Below are positions 14,876 to 23,289 of a DNA stretch of 34,659 nt, in pieces. A program made the position numbers and the translations under genes. Source of the DNA: JAGPHI01 sp036661035. GTDB lineage: Bacteria; Bacillota; Clostridia; Oscillospirales; Ruminococcaceae. The notes below the pieces were generated by a model. It was not told the DNA's origin and made no database searches. It was given only the letters and a program-made list of their open reading frames with translations. The stretch spans positions 1 through 34,659 of the forward strand of contig JAVWZM010000019.1 in the NCBI GenBank assembly GCA_036661035.1, given 5' to 3'. Position 1 is the first letter of the stretch. Each line of letters begins with the position of its first letter.

Positions 14876-16315
14876 TTAACGTTTTGCGGGCGGCTCTGTG
14901 GGCAAGGTGAATAAAAACTCGCAATATTCGCCCTCTTTGCTGTCTACCCATATTTTGCCACCCGATAAGCCTATAAGCACCTTGCAAATATGCAGCCCAA
15001 GGCCGGAGCCTGTGGTGTTTAGCCCACGGCTTTTATCCTCTTTATAAAACCGTTCAAACACAAGGGGCAAAGCGTCCTCGGCGATGCCCACGCCCGAATT
15101 GCGTATGCCCACGGTTACAACGCCTTTGCCTGATGTGACCGAAAAACGAATGTTTCCGCCCACGTCGCAAAATTTTATAGCATTATCCACCAGATTATAC
15201 ACCACTTGATACACTAAATCCGAATCTGCAAACACCGCAGTTTTACTGGGGGTAAGCCCTACAATATTTATTTGATTTGCCTCAAGCCTTTGCTCTGCCG
15301 CAAACACCACGCCCGTGATGCTTTCCCATATATCATATTGTGCGGCATTTACTTTATATTCGCCTGCCTCAAGCTTTGTGATATCAAGCATGTTTTTGAT
15401 AAGGCGTGTAAGCCTGCCCGATTCCTGCGACACTATGCCAAGATAATGGTCATAACATTCCGGCGGGATAGTGCCGTCCAGCATGCCGTCTACAAAGCCC
15501 TTAATGCTTGTCATTGGTGTGCGCAGCTCGTGGGCGATATTCCCCATAAAGCTGCGGCGAGAGGAATCGTTTACCTCTAGGCTGCTTGCCATATTATTAA
15601 AGGTAAGGGCAAGCTGCGCTATTTCGTCGTCGCCCTCCACAGGCACACGCGCCGCAAAATCTCCGCTGCCGAATTTGCGCGCCGCCTCCGCTATGCGGCG
15701 AAGGGGCGTTGTGGTGCGCGAAGTAAGCACTATTGAAAGTATGCACGAAACCAGTAGCATCAGCCCTGCCGACAAGATGAACGACGAAAACATATCCGAA
15801 AGATATCTCGAAAGGCTTTCGGCATCGGTGGCGGCAAAAACATAGCCCTCTATACTGCCGTTTTGAAACACAAGCGGTTTACCCACCACGTAAAATCGCC
15901 GTGGGAAAAATCCGCCCATAGTACCCATTTCTTCGTAGGTACCGTTTTTTGAAATTTCCGACAATATCTTTTGCGGCACCGCATGTTTTTGCGCCTCGTC
16001 CATTATCAGCTTATCCGCAAGCAACGGCATGCCCTTGTCGTCTGTAAGGATAACAAGAGATTCCGATGCGCGTGCGGTAATGGTAAGCTCTCTTGCAAGA
16101 CGCCCCACTCTGGCGGCGTCTGCCAAGGTGCTGCTTTCTCGCGCCTCCTGCACCAATAAATATGCGTTATCTATAGTGTTTACCAGCGATTTGTTTTTCT
16201 CGTCGCCAAAATACCCCATGGACAAATACATCTGTATAAAGCCCATGATGGCGATACTGCAAATGAGCAAGGTTGCAGTGGAATAAAAATATCTTGAAGC
16301 AATGCTTTTCCGCAT
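14876..16315 (-). CDS. Sensor histidine kinase with HAMP domain
   Basis: Membrane histidine kinase of 479 residues. Order: TM1 (11-32), extracellular sensor (33-175), TM2 (177-199), HAMP (200-250), HisKA with phosphoacceptor H262 in IAHELRTPMTS, and HATPase_c with N-box NLVDN (374-378), G1 NSGVGI (406-411), F-box FERFYKED and G2 GSGLGL (436-441). All catalytic parts are intact. Its ATG overlaps the response regulator stop by one base (TAATG). The sensor domain has no recognised ligand; in CssS/CiaH-like systems paired with HtrA genes the cue is envelope or secretion stress, and an HtrA-like gene follows here. Confidence 0.95.
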   Translation of the reverse strand: MRKSIASRYFYSTATLLICSIAIMGFIQMYLSMGYFGDEKNKSLVNTIDNAYLLVQEARESSTLADAARVGRLARELTITARASESLVILTDDKGMPLLADKLIMDEAQKHAVPQKILSEISKNGTYEEMGTMGGFFPRRFYVVGKPLVFQNGSIEGYVFAATDAESLSRYLSDMFSSFILSAGLMLLVSCILSIVLTSRTTTPLRRIAEAARKFGSGDFAARVPVEGDDEIAQLALTFNNMASSLEVNDSSRRSFMGNIAHELRTPMTSIKGFVDGMLDGTIPPECYDHYLGIVSQESGRLTRLIKNMLDITKLEAGEYKVNAAQYDIWESITGVVFAAEQRLEANQINIVGLTPSKTAVFADSDLVYQVVYNLVDNAIKFCDVGGNIRFSVTSGKGVVTVGIRNSGVGIAEDALPLVFERFYKEDKSRGLNTTGSGLGLHICKVLIGLSGGKIWVDSKEGEYCEFLFTLPTEPPAKR

Positions 16316-17004
16316 TAGTCTTTAACCTCAAACTTATATCCAACGCCCCACACTGTTTTAAGCGTCCATGCCTCGCTTGTGCCCTCTAGCTTTTCGCGCA
16401 GACGCTTTACATGCACATCTATAGTGCGAGAATCTCCGTAATATTCAAAGCCCCACACCTCGTCCAGCAATTGGTCCCGTGTAAACACGCGGTTTGGGTG
16501 GCTTGCAAGATAATACAAAAGCTCCATTTCCTTTGGCGGAGCGTCTACCACCTTGCCGTCTATCTTTAGCTCGTAGCGTGTTAAATCCACCACAAGCTTA
16601 TCAAATTCTATCACACCCTCGCGCGCAGGCTCTGCGGGTACACAGCGGCGCAGCACGGCTTTAATGCGTGCCACTACCTCCTTGGCGTCGAAGGGCTTTA
16701 CAATATAATCGTCTGCACCAAGCTCTAGCCCCAGCACCTTATCAAAGGTTTCGCCCTTGGCGGTAAGCATGATAACAGGCGTTTGCGATACAGCGCGTAT
16801 GCGGCGGCACGCCTCCCACCCGTCCATTTTGGGCATCATTACGTCCATTAAAACAAGGCTTGGCTTTTTGTCTTCAAACACAGCTATTGCGGCTTCACCG
16901 TCGTTGGCTATTTCCGTTTCATAGCCCTCTTTGTTTAAATACAGCCTTAAAAGCTCGCATATGTTCTTGTCGTCATCGACAATTAAAATTTTTTCTCCTG
17001 CCAT
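16315..17004 (-). CDS. OmpR/PhoB-type response regulator
   Basis: Response regulator of 229 residues. The receiver domain (1-120) has the acidic pocket IVDDD, phosphorylation site D54 in VLMDVMMPKMDG, T81 (MLTAKG) and K103 (VKPFD). The C-terminal winged helix (about 128-226) includes EMELLYYLASHPNRVFTRDQLLDEVWG and the recognition helix SRTIDVHVKRLREKL. It is the partner of the kinase encoded next, with which it overlaps by one base. The ATG follows GGGGGG nine bases upstream. An inverted repeat TATACA-N9-TGTATA overlaps its probable promoter, so autoregulation is possible. Confidence 0.96.
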   Translation of the reverse strand: MAGEKILIVDDDKNICELLRLYLNKEGYETEIANDGEAAIAVFEDKKPSLVLMDVMMPKMDGWEACRRIRAVSQTPVIMLTAKGETFDKVLGLELGADDYIVKPFDAKEVVARIKAVLRRCVPAEPAREGVIEFDKLVVDLTRYELKIDGKVVDAPPKEMELLYYLASHPNRVFTRDQLLDEVWGFEYYGDSRTIDVHVKRLREKLEGTSEAWTLKTVWGVGYKFEVKD

Positions 17005-17039
17005 TAGACAAATCCCCCCAAATTATATTATAGGCTTAT

Positions 17040-17060
17040 TATACAACATATTTATGTATA
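17040..17060 (-). promoter_or_regulatory. Inverted repeat overlapping the response regulator promoter
   Basis: TATACA-N9-TGTATA; on the minus strand its right arm merges with a TATAAT -10 element about 35 bases before the response regulator start. Candidate operator; no regulator identified. Confidence 0.4.
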
Positions 17061-17084
17061 AAAAAAGTACAGTGCAGTTTTTCG

Positions 17085-17113
17085 TTGCACTAATGCCTAA
17101 AATTCGCTATAAT
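17085..17113 (+). promoter_or_regulatory. Sigma-A promoter of ychF
   Basis: TTGCAC (17085-17090), a 17-base spacer and TATAAT (17108-17113), 55 bases before the ychF start. Confidence 0.85.
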
Positions 17114-17168
17114 ACACTTATACAAAACTATTTATTATTGATTTTACCGAAAAGAGGACACAAATAAC

Positions 17169-18269
17169 ATGAAATTAGGCATAGTCGGCTTACCAAACGT
17201 AGGCAAAAGCACATTATTTAACGCAATTACAAATGCAGGCGCAGGCGCCGCTAATTACCCCTTTTGCACCATAGAGCCAAATGTGGGCGTGGTACCCGTG
17301 CCTGACGAACGCCTTGATAAGCTTGCCGAGATGTATCATCCTAAAAAATACACCCCTGCCATTATCGAGTTTGTGGATATTGCAGGCCTTGTAAAAGGTG
17401 CAAGCAAGGGCGAGGGGCTTGGAAATAAATTCCTTAGCCATATCCGCGAGGTGGACGCTATTATCCATGTGGTGCGCTGCTTTGACAGCGACGATATTAT
17501 ACATGTGGAAGGCTCTGTGGACCCTGCACGAGATATCGAAACAATAGATTTAGAGCTGATTTTCAGCGACATAGAAATAGTGGAGCGTCGCCTTGACCGC
17601 ACAAAGAAAGCCATGAAGGGCGGCGACAAGGCAATGCAAAGCGAGGCGGCATGCCTAGAGCGCCTTGCCGCACATTTAGGCGAAGGCAAAAACGCACGCG
17701 TGTTTGAAACCCACACCGAGGACGAGGAGCTGCTTATGGCAGATTTGCCGCTTTTGTCGGGCAAGCCTGTTATTTATGCCGCCAATTTGTCCGAGGACGA
17801 TTTACTAAGCGGCCTTGACGCAAACCCTTATTATCCTACAGTGCAAAAAATAGCCGCCGCCGAGGGCGCGGGCTGTATACCTATTTGCGCCAAAATAGAA
17901 GAAGATATCGCAAGCTATACCCAAGACGAGAAAAAAGAGTTTTTGGCAGAGCTTGGCCTTAGCGCAAGCGGCCTTGATAAGCTGATACAAGAGGGCTATA
18001 AGTTGCTTGGCTTAATCAGCTTTTTAACGGCTGGGGAGCCTGAAGTGCGTGCATGGACAATTACCAATGGCACTAAGGCACCGGGTGCCGCCGGCAAAAT
18101 CCATTCTGATTTCGAGCGTGGCTTTATCCGTGCCGAAATAGTGGCTTATGACGACCTAATGGCATGCGGCAGCATGACAGCCGCCAAAGAAAAAGGCCTT
18201 GTGCGCAGCGAGGGCAAGGAATACGTGATGAAAGACGGGGACGTTACGCTATTCCGTTTTAATGTATAA
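17169..18269 (+). CDS. ychF: Redox-regulated ATPase YchF (OBG family)
   Basis: Universal P-loop NTPase of 366 residues that associates with ribosomes and prefers ATP over GTP. Visible features: G1 GLPNVGKST (6-14), TIEPNVGVV (G2 region), G3 DIAGLVKGASKGEGLGN, and a modified G4 NLSE in place of NKxD, the change that underlies ATP specificity. A coiled-coil region lies near 130-165 (SDIEIVERRLDRTKKAMKGG), and a C-terminal TGS domain runs from about 280 to 366, ending with VMKDGDVTLFRFNV. It has a strong promoter of its own; GAGG lies 11 bases before the ATG. Length and motifs are as usual for the family. Confidence 0.97.
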   Translation: MKLGIVGLPNVGKSTLFNAITNAGAGAANYPFCTIEPNVGVVPVPDERLDKLAEMYHPKKYTPAIIEFVDIAGLVKGASKGEGLGNKFLSHIREVDAIIHVVRCFDSDDIIHVEGSVDPARDIETIDLELIFSDIEIVERRLDRTKKAMKGGDKAMQSEAACLERLAAHLGEGKNARVFETHTEDEELLMADLPLLSGKPVIYAANLSEDDLLSGLDANPYYPTVQKIAAAEGAGCIPICAKIEEDIASYTQDEKKEFLAELGLSASGLDKLIQEGYKLLGLISFLTAGEPEVRAWTITNGTKAPGAAGKIHSDFERGFIRAEIVAYDDLMACGSMTAAKEKGLVRSEGKEYVMKDGDVTLFRFNV

Positions 18270-18340
18270 CTAATTGTATTTTCATGGTTATTATTTACTG
18301 TTAGTAAAATAGTTTCGACTGTGTATATGCATTAGAACAC

Positions 18341-18368
18341 GAAAGCGGAACTGTCTTGACCGTTCCAT
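18341..18368. repeat. Palindrome with GTCTTGAC core, divergent copy
   Basis: GGAACTGTCTTGACCGTTCC is a near-perfect palindrome (one pair mismatched, two-base centre) that shares the GTCTTGACCG core with the REP-like repeats elsewhere, but not their ATTGTAG flank. It lies between ychF and mtnN; no T run follows, so terminator function is doubtful. Confidence 0.45.
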
Positions 18369-18428
18369 ACAATACGATTTGTCAAATATAGTCATTATAT
18401 ACCATAAGTATAATATTTAGGAGATAAT

Positions 18429-19115
18429 ATGAATAAAATAGGTATTTTAGGCGCAATGCCCTGTGAAGTGGAACAGCTTTTTGCGCTTTTGTCGCAGAAA
18501 GAGCAGCACAAGGCAGGTGGCGTAGATTTTTACGAGGGCAAGCTTTCCGAAAAAGACATTGTGCTTTGCTGTGCAGGCATGGGCAAGGTAAACGCCGCCG
18601 CCGCCACTCAGCTATTAATCACGGTTTTTGGCTGTGATGCCATAGTGCTTTCGGGCATTGCCGGAAATATGACCAATAAAATCAGCATTGGCGATGTGGT
18701 AATAGGCGATAGCCTTATGTATCACGATGCCGAAAACCGCATGATTGCCGAGGCATATCCGCATATGCAAGCCTTTAGCTCTGACGCGCGCCTTGTTGCG
18801 GCGGCAGAAAAGGCATGCCAACGGGCAAAGGTTAAATATATAGTTGCGCCCATTGCCACGGGGGATTTATTTATTGGCGACACCGCCGTTAAAAACAGCA
18901 TTGCAGAGCGTTTTGCCCCTGCCTGTGTGGAAATGGAGGGTGCGGCTGTGGCGCATATCGCGGCTAAAAACGACGTGCCCTTTGTTGTAGTGCGCACCAT
19001 GAGCGACGACGCAGACGAAGATGCCGCCGAAAAGCTGGTTGGCAAGCCCTTCGACATTGGCGAATATGTTAAAACCACCACCGCAATATGCGCCGGCATT
19101 TGCGAGCTTGTATAG
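18429..19115 (+). CDS. mtnN: 5'-methylthioadenosine/S-adenosylhomocysteine nucleosidase
   Basis: Cleaves adenine from methylthioadenosine and S-adenosylhomocysteine in methyl-cycle salvage; 228 residues, cytosolic, usual length. N-terminal IGILGAMPCEVEQL carries the glutamate equivalent to E. coli Glu12; VEMEGAAVAHIA holds the substrate-binding Met-Glu pair; RTMSDDADE supplies the catalytic aspartate. The glycine-rich VLSGIAGNM and IVAPIATGD regions also match. AGGAG lies five bases before the ATG. It is followed 40 bases later by a YhhN-family gene on the same strand, and both end at the terminator 19863-19898. Confidence 0.95.
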   Translation: MNKIGILGAMPCEVEQLFALLSQKEQHKAGGVDFYEGKLSEKDIVLCCAGMGKVNAAAATQLLITVFGCDAIVLSGIAGNMTNKISIGDVVIGDSLMYHDAENRMIAEAYPHMQAFSSDARLVAAAEKACQRAKVKYIVAPIATGDLFIGDTAVKNSIAERFAPACVEMEGAAVAHIAAKNDVPFVVVRTMSDDADEDAAEKLVGKPFDIGEYVKTTTAICAGICELV

Positions 19116-19155
19116 ACATTTACATTAAAAAAAATAAAAAGGAAAACAAATTTAC

Positions 19156-19833
19156 ATGCTGATTGTATCTAGCTTTATTTATCTTTGCCTATTTGCTTTT
19201 CTGATTTACATAGCGTATTCAAAGCGGCATTTTAAATATTACACAGCCGCAAAAACGGCAGCAAGCGTTGGCTTTATTTTGCTTTCCGCAATAGCGTTTT
19301 ACGTGGGCGGCGGCAACAACCCGTCCTATTTTTACGGCCTGTTGCCCTGCCTTGCGCTATGCCTTTTCGGCGACGTATATTTAGGCCTTGCAAACAACAA
19401 GGGCAAGCTGTTCAGCAAGTATTTTCTGCGCGGAGTTATCAGCTTTATGCTGGCGCATATTGGGTTTTGCATTGTGTTTTCGTTTTTATCGCCCTTTCAT
19501 GCTTACGATTTGGTTTTGCCCATTTGCCTATTGTTTTTTACATGGCTTTGCTCGCGGTCAAACCATTTTAAGCTGCACCGCATGAAGCTGCCTGTTATGG
19601 CATATTCCCTTTTTGTGGGGCTAATGTGTGCGCGTGGCTTTTCGGCGGCGTTTGCAATAGCGAGCCCCGAAAAAAGCATGCTTTTATGCATTGGCAGTGT
19701 TTTGTTTTTATTGTCGGACGGGGTAATTTTGCTATTGTATTTTTACCTGCGCCCTCGCAAAATGCTACGTTTTTTAAACCTCGCCACATATTATATAGGG
19801 CTTTTATGCATCGCCCTTTCCTGCGCATATTAA
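19156..19833 (+). CDS. YhhN family membrane protein (lysoplasmalogenase-like)
   Basis: Membrane protein of 225 residues with about eight helices. YhhN/TMEM86 hallmarks are CLFGDVYLG (74-82), a histidine in helix MLAHIGFC (about 98-105), LFLLSDGVILL (183-193), and the C-terminal YYIGLLCIALS. Characterised TMEM86 members hydrolyse the vinyl-ether bond of lysoplasmalogens; several anaerobic Clostridia make plasmalogens, so the activity is plausible but untested here. AAAAGGAAAA serves as ribosome binding site. Second gene after mtnN, with a strong terminator just downstream. Confidence 0.8.
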   Translation: MLIVSSFIYLCLFAFLIYIAYSKRHFKYYTAAKTAASVGFILLSAIAFYVGGGNNPSYFYGLLPCLALCLFGDVYLGLANNKGKLFSKYFLRGVISFMLAHIGFCIVFSFLSPFHAYDLVLPICLLFFTWLCSRSNHFKLHRMKLPVMAYSLFVGLMCARGFSAAFAIASPEKSMLLCIGSVLFLLSDGVILLLYFYLRPRKMLRFLNLATYYIGLLCIALSCAY

Positions 19834-19862
19834 CAAACGGCAAAATGCAATATATTAAAAAT

Positions 19863-19898
19863 CTCCTCCAAAACTGTAATTTGTTTTGGAGGAGTTTT
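19863..19898. terminator. Bidirectional Rho-independent terminator
   Basis: Perfect 12-base stem CTCCTCCAAAAC / GTTTTGGAGGAG with an eight-base loop, followed by TTTT on the plus strand; on the minus strand ATTTTTAAT follows. It sits between the convergent YhhN gene and the membrane protein at 19995-20678. Confidence 0.85.
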
Positions 19899-19924
19899 CA
19901 TATATTATTCTCTTTGGGTTAAAA

Positions 19925-19979
19925 TATAGCAGCTTTCCTTATGATAGATGGTGTTTTAAAGCTTGCATAAGTTGCTGTA
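19925..19979. repeat. Copy C of the TATAGCAA-bounded repeat, single module
   Basis: 55 bases with ends TATAGCAGCTT and AAGTTGCTGTA (inverted). Its interior CTTATGATAGATGGTGTTTT closely matches copy D (23141-23176), while its ends match the modules of copy A. Confidence 0.65.
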
Positions 19980-19994
19980 TTTCACGCCGCGGTT

Positions 19995-20678
19995 TTACAG
20001 ATTGCCAAGCTTATCTTTTTTAAACAGCAGCCACGCAATGCCTATGGCAATGCCGCCCGATGGGATAATCAGCAGCGACACATTGGTTATCATGCTTGGC
20101 ACCAAGATGCACAATAAACACATAAATACCAGCGGCACCACAGTGATTTTAAGACTTTTTGTGTAATATTTAAACGCCATTGCGCCAAAAAGCGCAGGTA
20201 TTACGTTGTTGAAAGCCGGGCGCAGCACAGGGTTTTCCAGCACAGGCGTAAGTGGCACAAGGCACAAAACGCCAATGGCAAGCACCGCCACGTTTACAAG
20301 GGAGCTTGTAGCGATAGAAAGCGTGGAAATAATCTCGTTTTCGGGTGTGCCTACGGCGGTGTCGCAAATATCACGTGCGTTTACGGCGCAAGGTATTTTA
20401 AGATTAGACAAATTGCCCGTGATAAAGGCAAGATAGCTGCCCCCTGCGCCAAGAATGGGGGCGTAGATTAGAAACTCCACTATGCAGGAGGGTATATAAA
20501 GCGGTGCTACCTGCACAAACGCCTTCCAAAAGCCGCCCATGTCCACGCCGGCGTCCAGCACCATGCCAAACAAAAGCGGCACGGCAAACAAAATAACAAG
20601 ACCTATGGCAAGGCCTGAACGTCCTAAAAAATGTATCTGGTTTGAATATTTACTGAAAACCTGTTCTTTATTATCCAT
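19995..20678 (-). CDS. Unrecognised polytopic membrane protein, probable transporter half
   Basis: Membrane protein of 227 residues with about six or seven helices. I do not recognise the family. Conspicuous features are a helix-breaking loop GAGGSYLAFITGNLSNLKIPCAVNAR (about 83-108), which includes a conserved-looking NLSNLKIP, an acidic TPENEIISTLSIATSS segment, and a glycine-rich PSGGIAIG near the C-terminus; such re-entrant-like loops are typical of substrate-binding regions in carriers. ATG at 20678 has GGAGGGG upstream. It begins 14 bases after the DUF5058-like gene, so the two probably form one complex; both are divergent from the serine dehydratase genes. Confidence 0.7.
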   Translation of the reverse strand: MDNKEQVFSKYSNQIHFLGRSGLAIGLVILFAVPLLFGMVLDAGVDMGGFWKAFVQVAPLYIPSCIVEFLIYAPILGAGGSYLAFITGNLSNLKIPCAVNARDICDTAVGTPENEIISTLSIATSSLVNVAVLAIGVLCLVPLTPVLENPVLRPAFNNVIPALFGAMAFKYYTKSLKITVVPLVFMCLLCILVPSMITNVSLLIIPSGGIAIGIAWLLFKKDKLGNL

Positions 20679-20692
20679 TATTTTCCCCTCCT

Positions 20693-21427
20693 TTATAATA
20701 GGCCAAGCACAATTGCGCCGCCCATGCCCACAAGCATGCTGCCCGCCATTGAAAAGCTGTCCATCCAACTGAAGATTTTTTTATGCGACAATGCCTCAAA
20801 GCCTGCCATGGCAATGGCGGATATTACGGCGACTGCAAGGGGGATATAGTCGCCTGTAGAAGTAAATGTGCCAACGTAGCTGCCTATATATGCGCTAACA
20901 AGGCCCACAAACATGGCTACAAAGGCTATATCGCCAAAGCCCTTTTTACCGTCTTTTTTAATACCGGGTTTTTGCATTTTGGCAAGATATTTTTTAAGCC
21001 CGAAGATGCAAAGCAGCATGCCCCAGATAATGCCTGCCGTCATCACAAGGCCGATAGTTACAAAAGCCGAGGCAGTAAGATTGCCCGAGCCAAGTCCCCC
21101 GCCTATGCCCATATTGCGCGCCGCAATGTCTGCAACGCTTGCCTCGTAGTGCAAGGCGCCTATTACCGACAGCCTTACCCATGGCAGCGGCACGCCAAGG
21201 GAGCCGGAAAGTGCAATAACCCCAAGCAAGATGCTGATGCTTGGCAGCACAGTAAAGGTGGCAGAGCTGGTAATTGCCTTATTCAGCTTTGCTTTATCCA
21301 TGCCGATAGCGATACCTGCACGGTAGCTTTTAACCAAAAATACCACGCACATCAGTATCACAAATAAGATTGCGCCGCCTGCTATCAAAAACATCGGCAG
21401 ACTGTTTAGCTGTTTTAATAAATCCAT
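20693..21427 (-). CDS. DUF5058-like membrane protein
   Basis: Membrane protein of 244 residues with about seven helices; the N-terminal block (FLVKSYRAGIAIGMDKAKLNKAITSSA) and VLPSISILLGVIALSGSLGVPLPWVRLSVIGAL resemble DUF5058 proteins, a Clostridia-rich family without assigned function. NMGIGGGLGSGNLTASAF (about 107-124) is a striking Gly/Ser/Asn loop. ATG at 21427 follows GGAGG. It is the first gene of a two-gene operon with the protein at 19995-20678, and starts 127 bases from the divergent sdaAB. Genomic context suggests amino-acid (perhaps serine) transport, which is inference only. Confidence 0.7.
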   Translation of the reverse strand: MDLLKQLNSLPMFLIAGGAILFVILMCVVFLVKSYRAGIAIGMDKAKLNKAITSSATFTVLPSISILLGVIALSGSLGVPLPWVRLSVIGALHYEASVADIAARNMGIGGGLGSGNLTASAFVTIGLVMTAGIIWGMLLCIFGLKKYLAKMQKPGIKKDGKKGFGDIAFVAMFVGLVSAYIGSYVGTFTSTGDYIPLAVAVISAIAMAGFEALSHKKIFSWMDSFSMAGSMLVGMGGAIVLGLL

Positions 21428-21553
21428 TTTTTCCTCCAAACTGTACTCTTGACAAGTACAAATGTTTTTACGTTTATATTGTACCATAAGTAGGGCTATT
21501 TGTGCTATACTAATAATAATTTATCAATATTAATTTGTAGGGGTGAGCGCAGA

Positions 21554-22237
21554 TTGAATATAAGCATTTTTGATATTATAGGGCCTGTGATGATAGGGCC
21601 GTCCTCCTCCCACACGGCAGGGGCGGCGCGCCTTGCTTTTGTGGCGGCAAAAATAGCGGAAAAGCCGTTTAACAAGGTGCATTTCGGGCTGCACGGCTCC
21701 TTTGCCAAAACAGGGCGCGGCCATGGCACCTATGAGGCACTTTTGGCAGGTGCGCTTGGTCTTAGCGAGGACGACGAGCGTCTTAAAATATCCCCACAAA
21801 TTGCAAAAGAGCGCGGCATAAATGCAAGCTTTGAGGAGCTGGAGCTTTTCGACTGCCACGAAAACACCGCGCGAATCACGTTTTATCACAGCGATAACAG
21901 CGAAAGCGTTATCGAGGGCAGCAGCATAGGCGGTGGGCGCATACGCATTACGAATATTAACGGCATGCCCACAGATTTTTGCGCCGAATGTCCCACAATA
22001 TTAATCACTCAGCGCGACGCACCGGGCGTTGTAAGCGAGATAAGCGGCATTTTGGCAAAAAACAACATTAATATAGCCGTGATGCGCGTATCGCGCACCG
22101 CTAAGGGGCATTTGGCAAGCACCGTGATTGAAACAGACAGCAAAATACCCCTTGGCATAAAATCTGCCCTTTGCGCCGCCGCAAATATACTGTCTGTGCG
22201 CATTGTAGACGTGAGGGAGGGCGAACAAAATGTATAA
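21554..22237 (+). CDS. sdaAB: L-serine dehydratase, iron-sulfur-dependent, beta subunit
   Basis: Beta subunit of the [4Fe-4S] L-serine ammonia-lyase, which turns L-serine into pyruvate and ammonia; 227 residues. The opening ISIFDIIGPVMIGPSSSHTA is diagnostic, and SSIGGGRI with NINGMPTDF follows. A C-terminal ACT domain (about 147-220: TILITQRDAPGVVSEISGIL, then INIAVMRVSR) suggests serine or another amino acid acts as regulator. The start is a TTG at 21554 with GGGGTGA seven bases upstream; an in-frame start 54 bases earlier would add unrelated residues. Its stop overlaps sdaAA by eight bases, so the subunits are coupled. Confidence 0.95.
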   Translation: MNISIFDIIGPVMIGPSSSHTAGAARLAFVAAKIAEKPFNKVHFGLHGSFAKTGRGHGTYEALLAGALGLSEDDERLKISPQIAKERGINASFEELELFDCHENTARITFYHSDNSESVIEGSSIGGGRIRITNINGMPTDFCAECPTILITQRDAPGVVSEISGILAKNNINIAVMRVSRTAKGHLASTVIETDSKIPLGIKSALCAAANILSVRIVDVREGEQNV

Positions 22238-23093
22238 TACAATTAGCGGGTTATTAAGCGAGGCATCGGGCAAAAGCTTGCCCGATGTTATCATGGAAAA
22301 CGAGATAGCCCTTACAGGAGCAACGCGCGATGAAATAACAAACGGCATAAAAAATACGCTTTCCGTAATGAAACAAAGTGCCGAAAAAGCACTTACAGAG
22401 CCTTTATCCATGGCAGGCAACCTTATAAAGGGGCAAGCATTTGCCCAGTACAAATACGCCCAAGGCAGCGGCTTATGCGGAAAAGAAGATAACCTAATGT
22501 TGGCAAGCGCGTTTTCGTGCAGCGAGGTAAACGCGTCTATGGGGCGCATTTGCGCAGCACCCACGGCAGGGGCTTGCGGCATATTGCCCTCTGTGCTTTT
22601 TTCTGTTAAAAGGCGGCTTAATTTATCCGAAGATGCACTTATCTCCGCTTTGCTTGTTGCAAGCGGCTTTGGCGCCATTATCACTAAAAACGCAACTGTC
22701 AGCGGTGCTGAGGGCGGCTGTCAGGCAGAATGTGGCACAGCCGCCGCCATGGCGTCTGCCGCCGCCGTTTATTTGGCAGGTGGCACAAACGAAATGTGCG
22801 CCGAGGCTGTGGGTATTGTGCTGATAAACTGCATGGGGCTGATATGCGATCCTGTGGCAGGGCTTGTACAATTGCCCTGTTCTTTTCGCAACGCAAGCCA
22901 AAGCATGAACGCTATCTCCAGCGCAGACATGGCCTTAGCCGGGCAAAAAAGCGTGATACCCACAGATGAAGTAATAACCGCCATGTACCGCGTAGGCAAA
23001 AGCCTGCCGAGCGATTTGCGAGAAACCGCAAACGGTGGCATAGCCGCCACGCCCACGGCAAAGGCTATTGCATCTCAACTGCAAAAAGGGTAA
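22230..23093 (+). CDS. sdaAA: L-serine dehydratase, iron-sulfur-dependent, alpha subunit
   Basis: Catalytic alpha subunit, 287 residues. It carries the cysteines expected to hold the [4Fe-4S] cluster, among GRICAAPTAGACGILPS (108-124), EGGCQAECGTAAAMAS and the CDPVAGLVQLPC region (about 207-218); SFRNAS and GGIAATPTAKAI near the C-terminus are also typical. It works with the SdaAB product in cytosolic serine catabolism, feeding pyruvate metabolism. ATG overlaps the end of sdaAB, with GGGAGGG just upstream. The divergent membrane-protein pair may supply substrate. Confidence 0.95.
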   Translation: MYNTISGLLSEASGKSLPDVIMENEIALTGATRDEITNGIKNTLSVMKQSAEKALTEPLSMAGNLIKGQAFAQYKYAQGSGLCGKEDNLMLASAFSCSEVNASMGRICAAPTAGACGILPSVLFSVKRRLNLSEDALISALLVASGFGAIITKNATVSGAEGGCQAECGTAAAMASAAAVYLAGGTNEMCAEAVGIVLINCMGLICDPVAGLVQLPCSFRNASQSMNAISSADMALAGQKSVIPTDEVITAMYRVGKSLPSDLRETANGGIAATPTAKAIASQLQKG

Positions 23094-23140
23094 AATGTAA
23101 AATGCATTATCAATTTAAAGCCCATAAGGCAATTGCAAAA

Positions 23141-23180
23141 TATAGCAACTTCGCTTATGATAGGTGGTATTTTAAAGGCT
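23141..23180. repeat. Copy D of the TATAGCAA repeat, one-ended
   Basis: Begins TATAGCAACTTCGCTTATGA and continues with GGTGGTATTTTAAAG, close to copy C, then diverges, so the right terminal arm is missing or degraded. Lies in the gap between sdaAA and bioY. Confidence 0.5.
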
Positions 23181-23289
23181 GTAATCGCCTGAATATCTCC
23201 TCGTGGGACGATTGATTTTATTTTCCTGTTATTTTGACAATTGCAAAATCTGCATCACATTTATAACCTATATAAAAGGATTGTTCTAT

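Noticed and set aside
18341..18368. Terminator of ychF
   Set aside because: The palindrome has no T run on either side and shares its core with the REP-like repeats, so it was listed as a repeat.
22001..22684. Long minus-strand open frame (227 codons) opposite sdaAB/sdaAA
   Set aside because: It lies wholly over two well-identified enzymes, has no ribosome binding site and shows no family resemblance; it is a shadow of their codon pattern.
23180..23289. BirA (biotin) operator before bioY
   Set aside because: CAATTGCAAAAT occurs at 23131-23141 and again near 23237, but no paired arms with the usual spacing could be made out.
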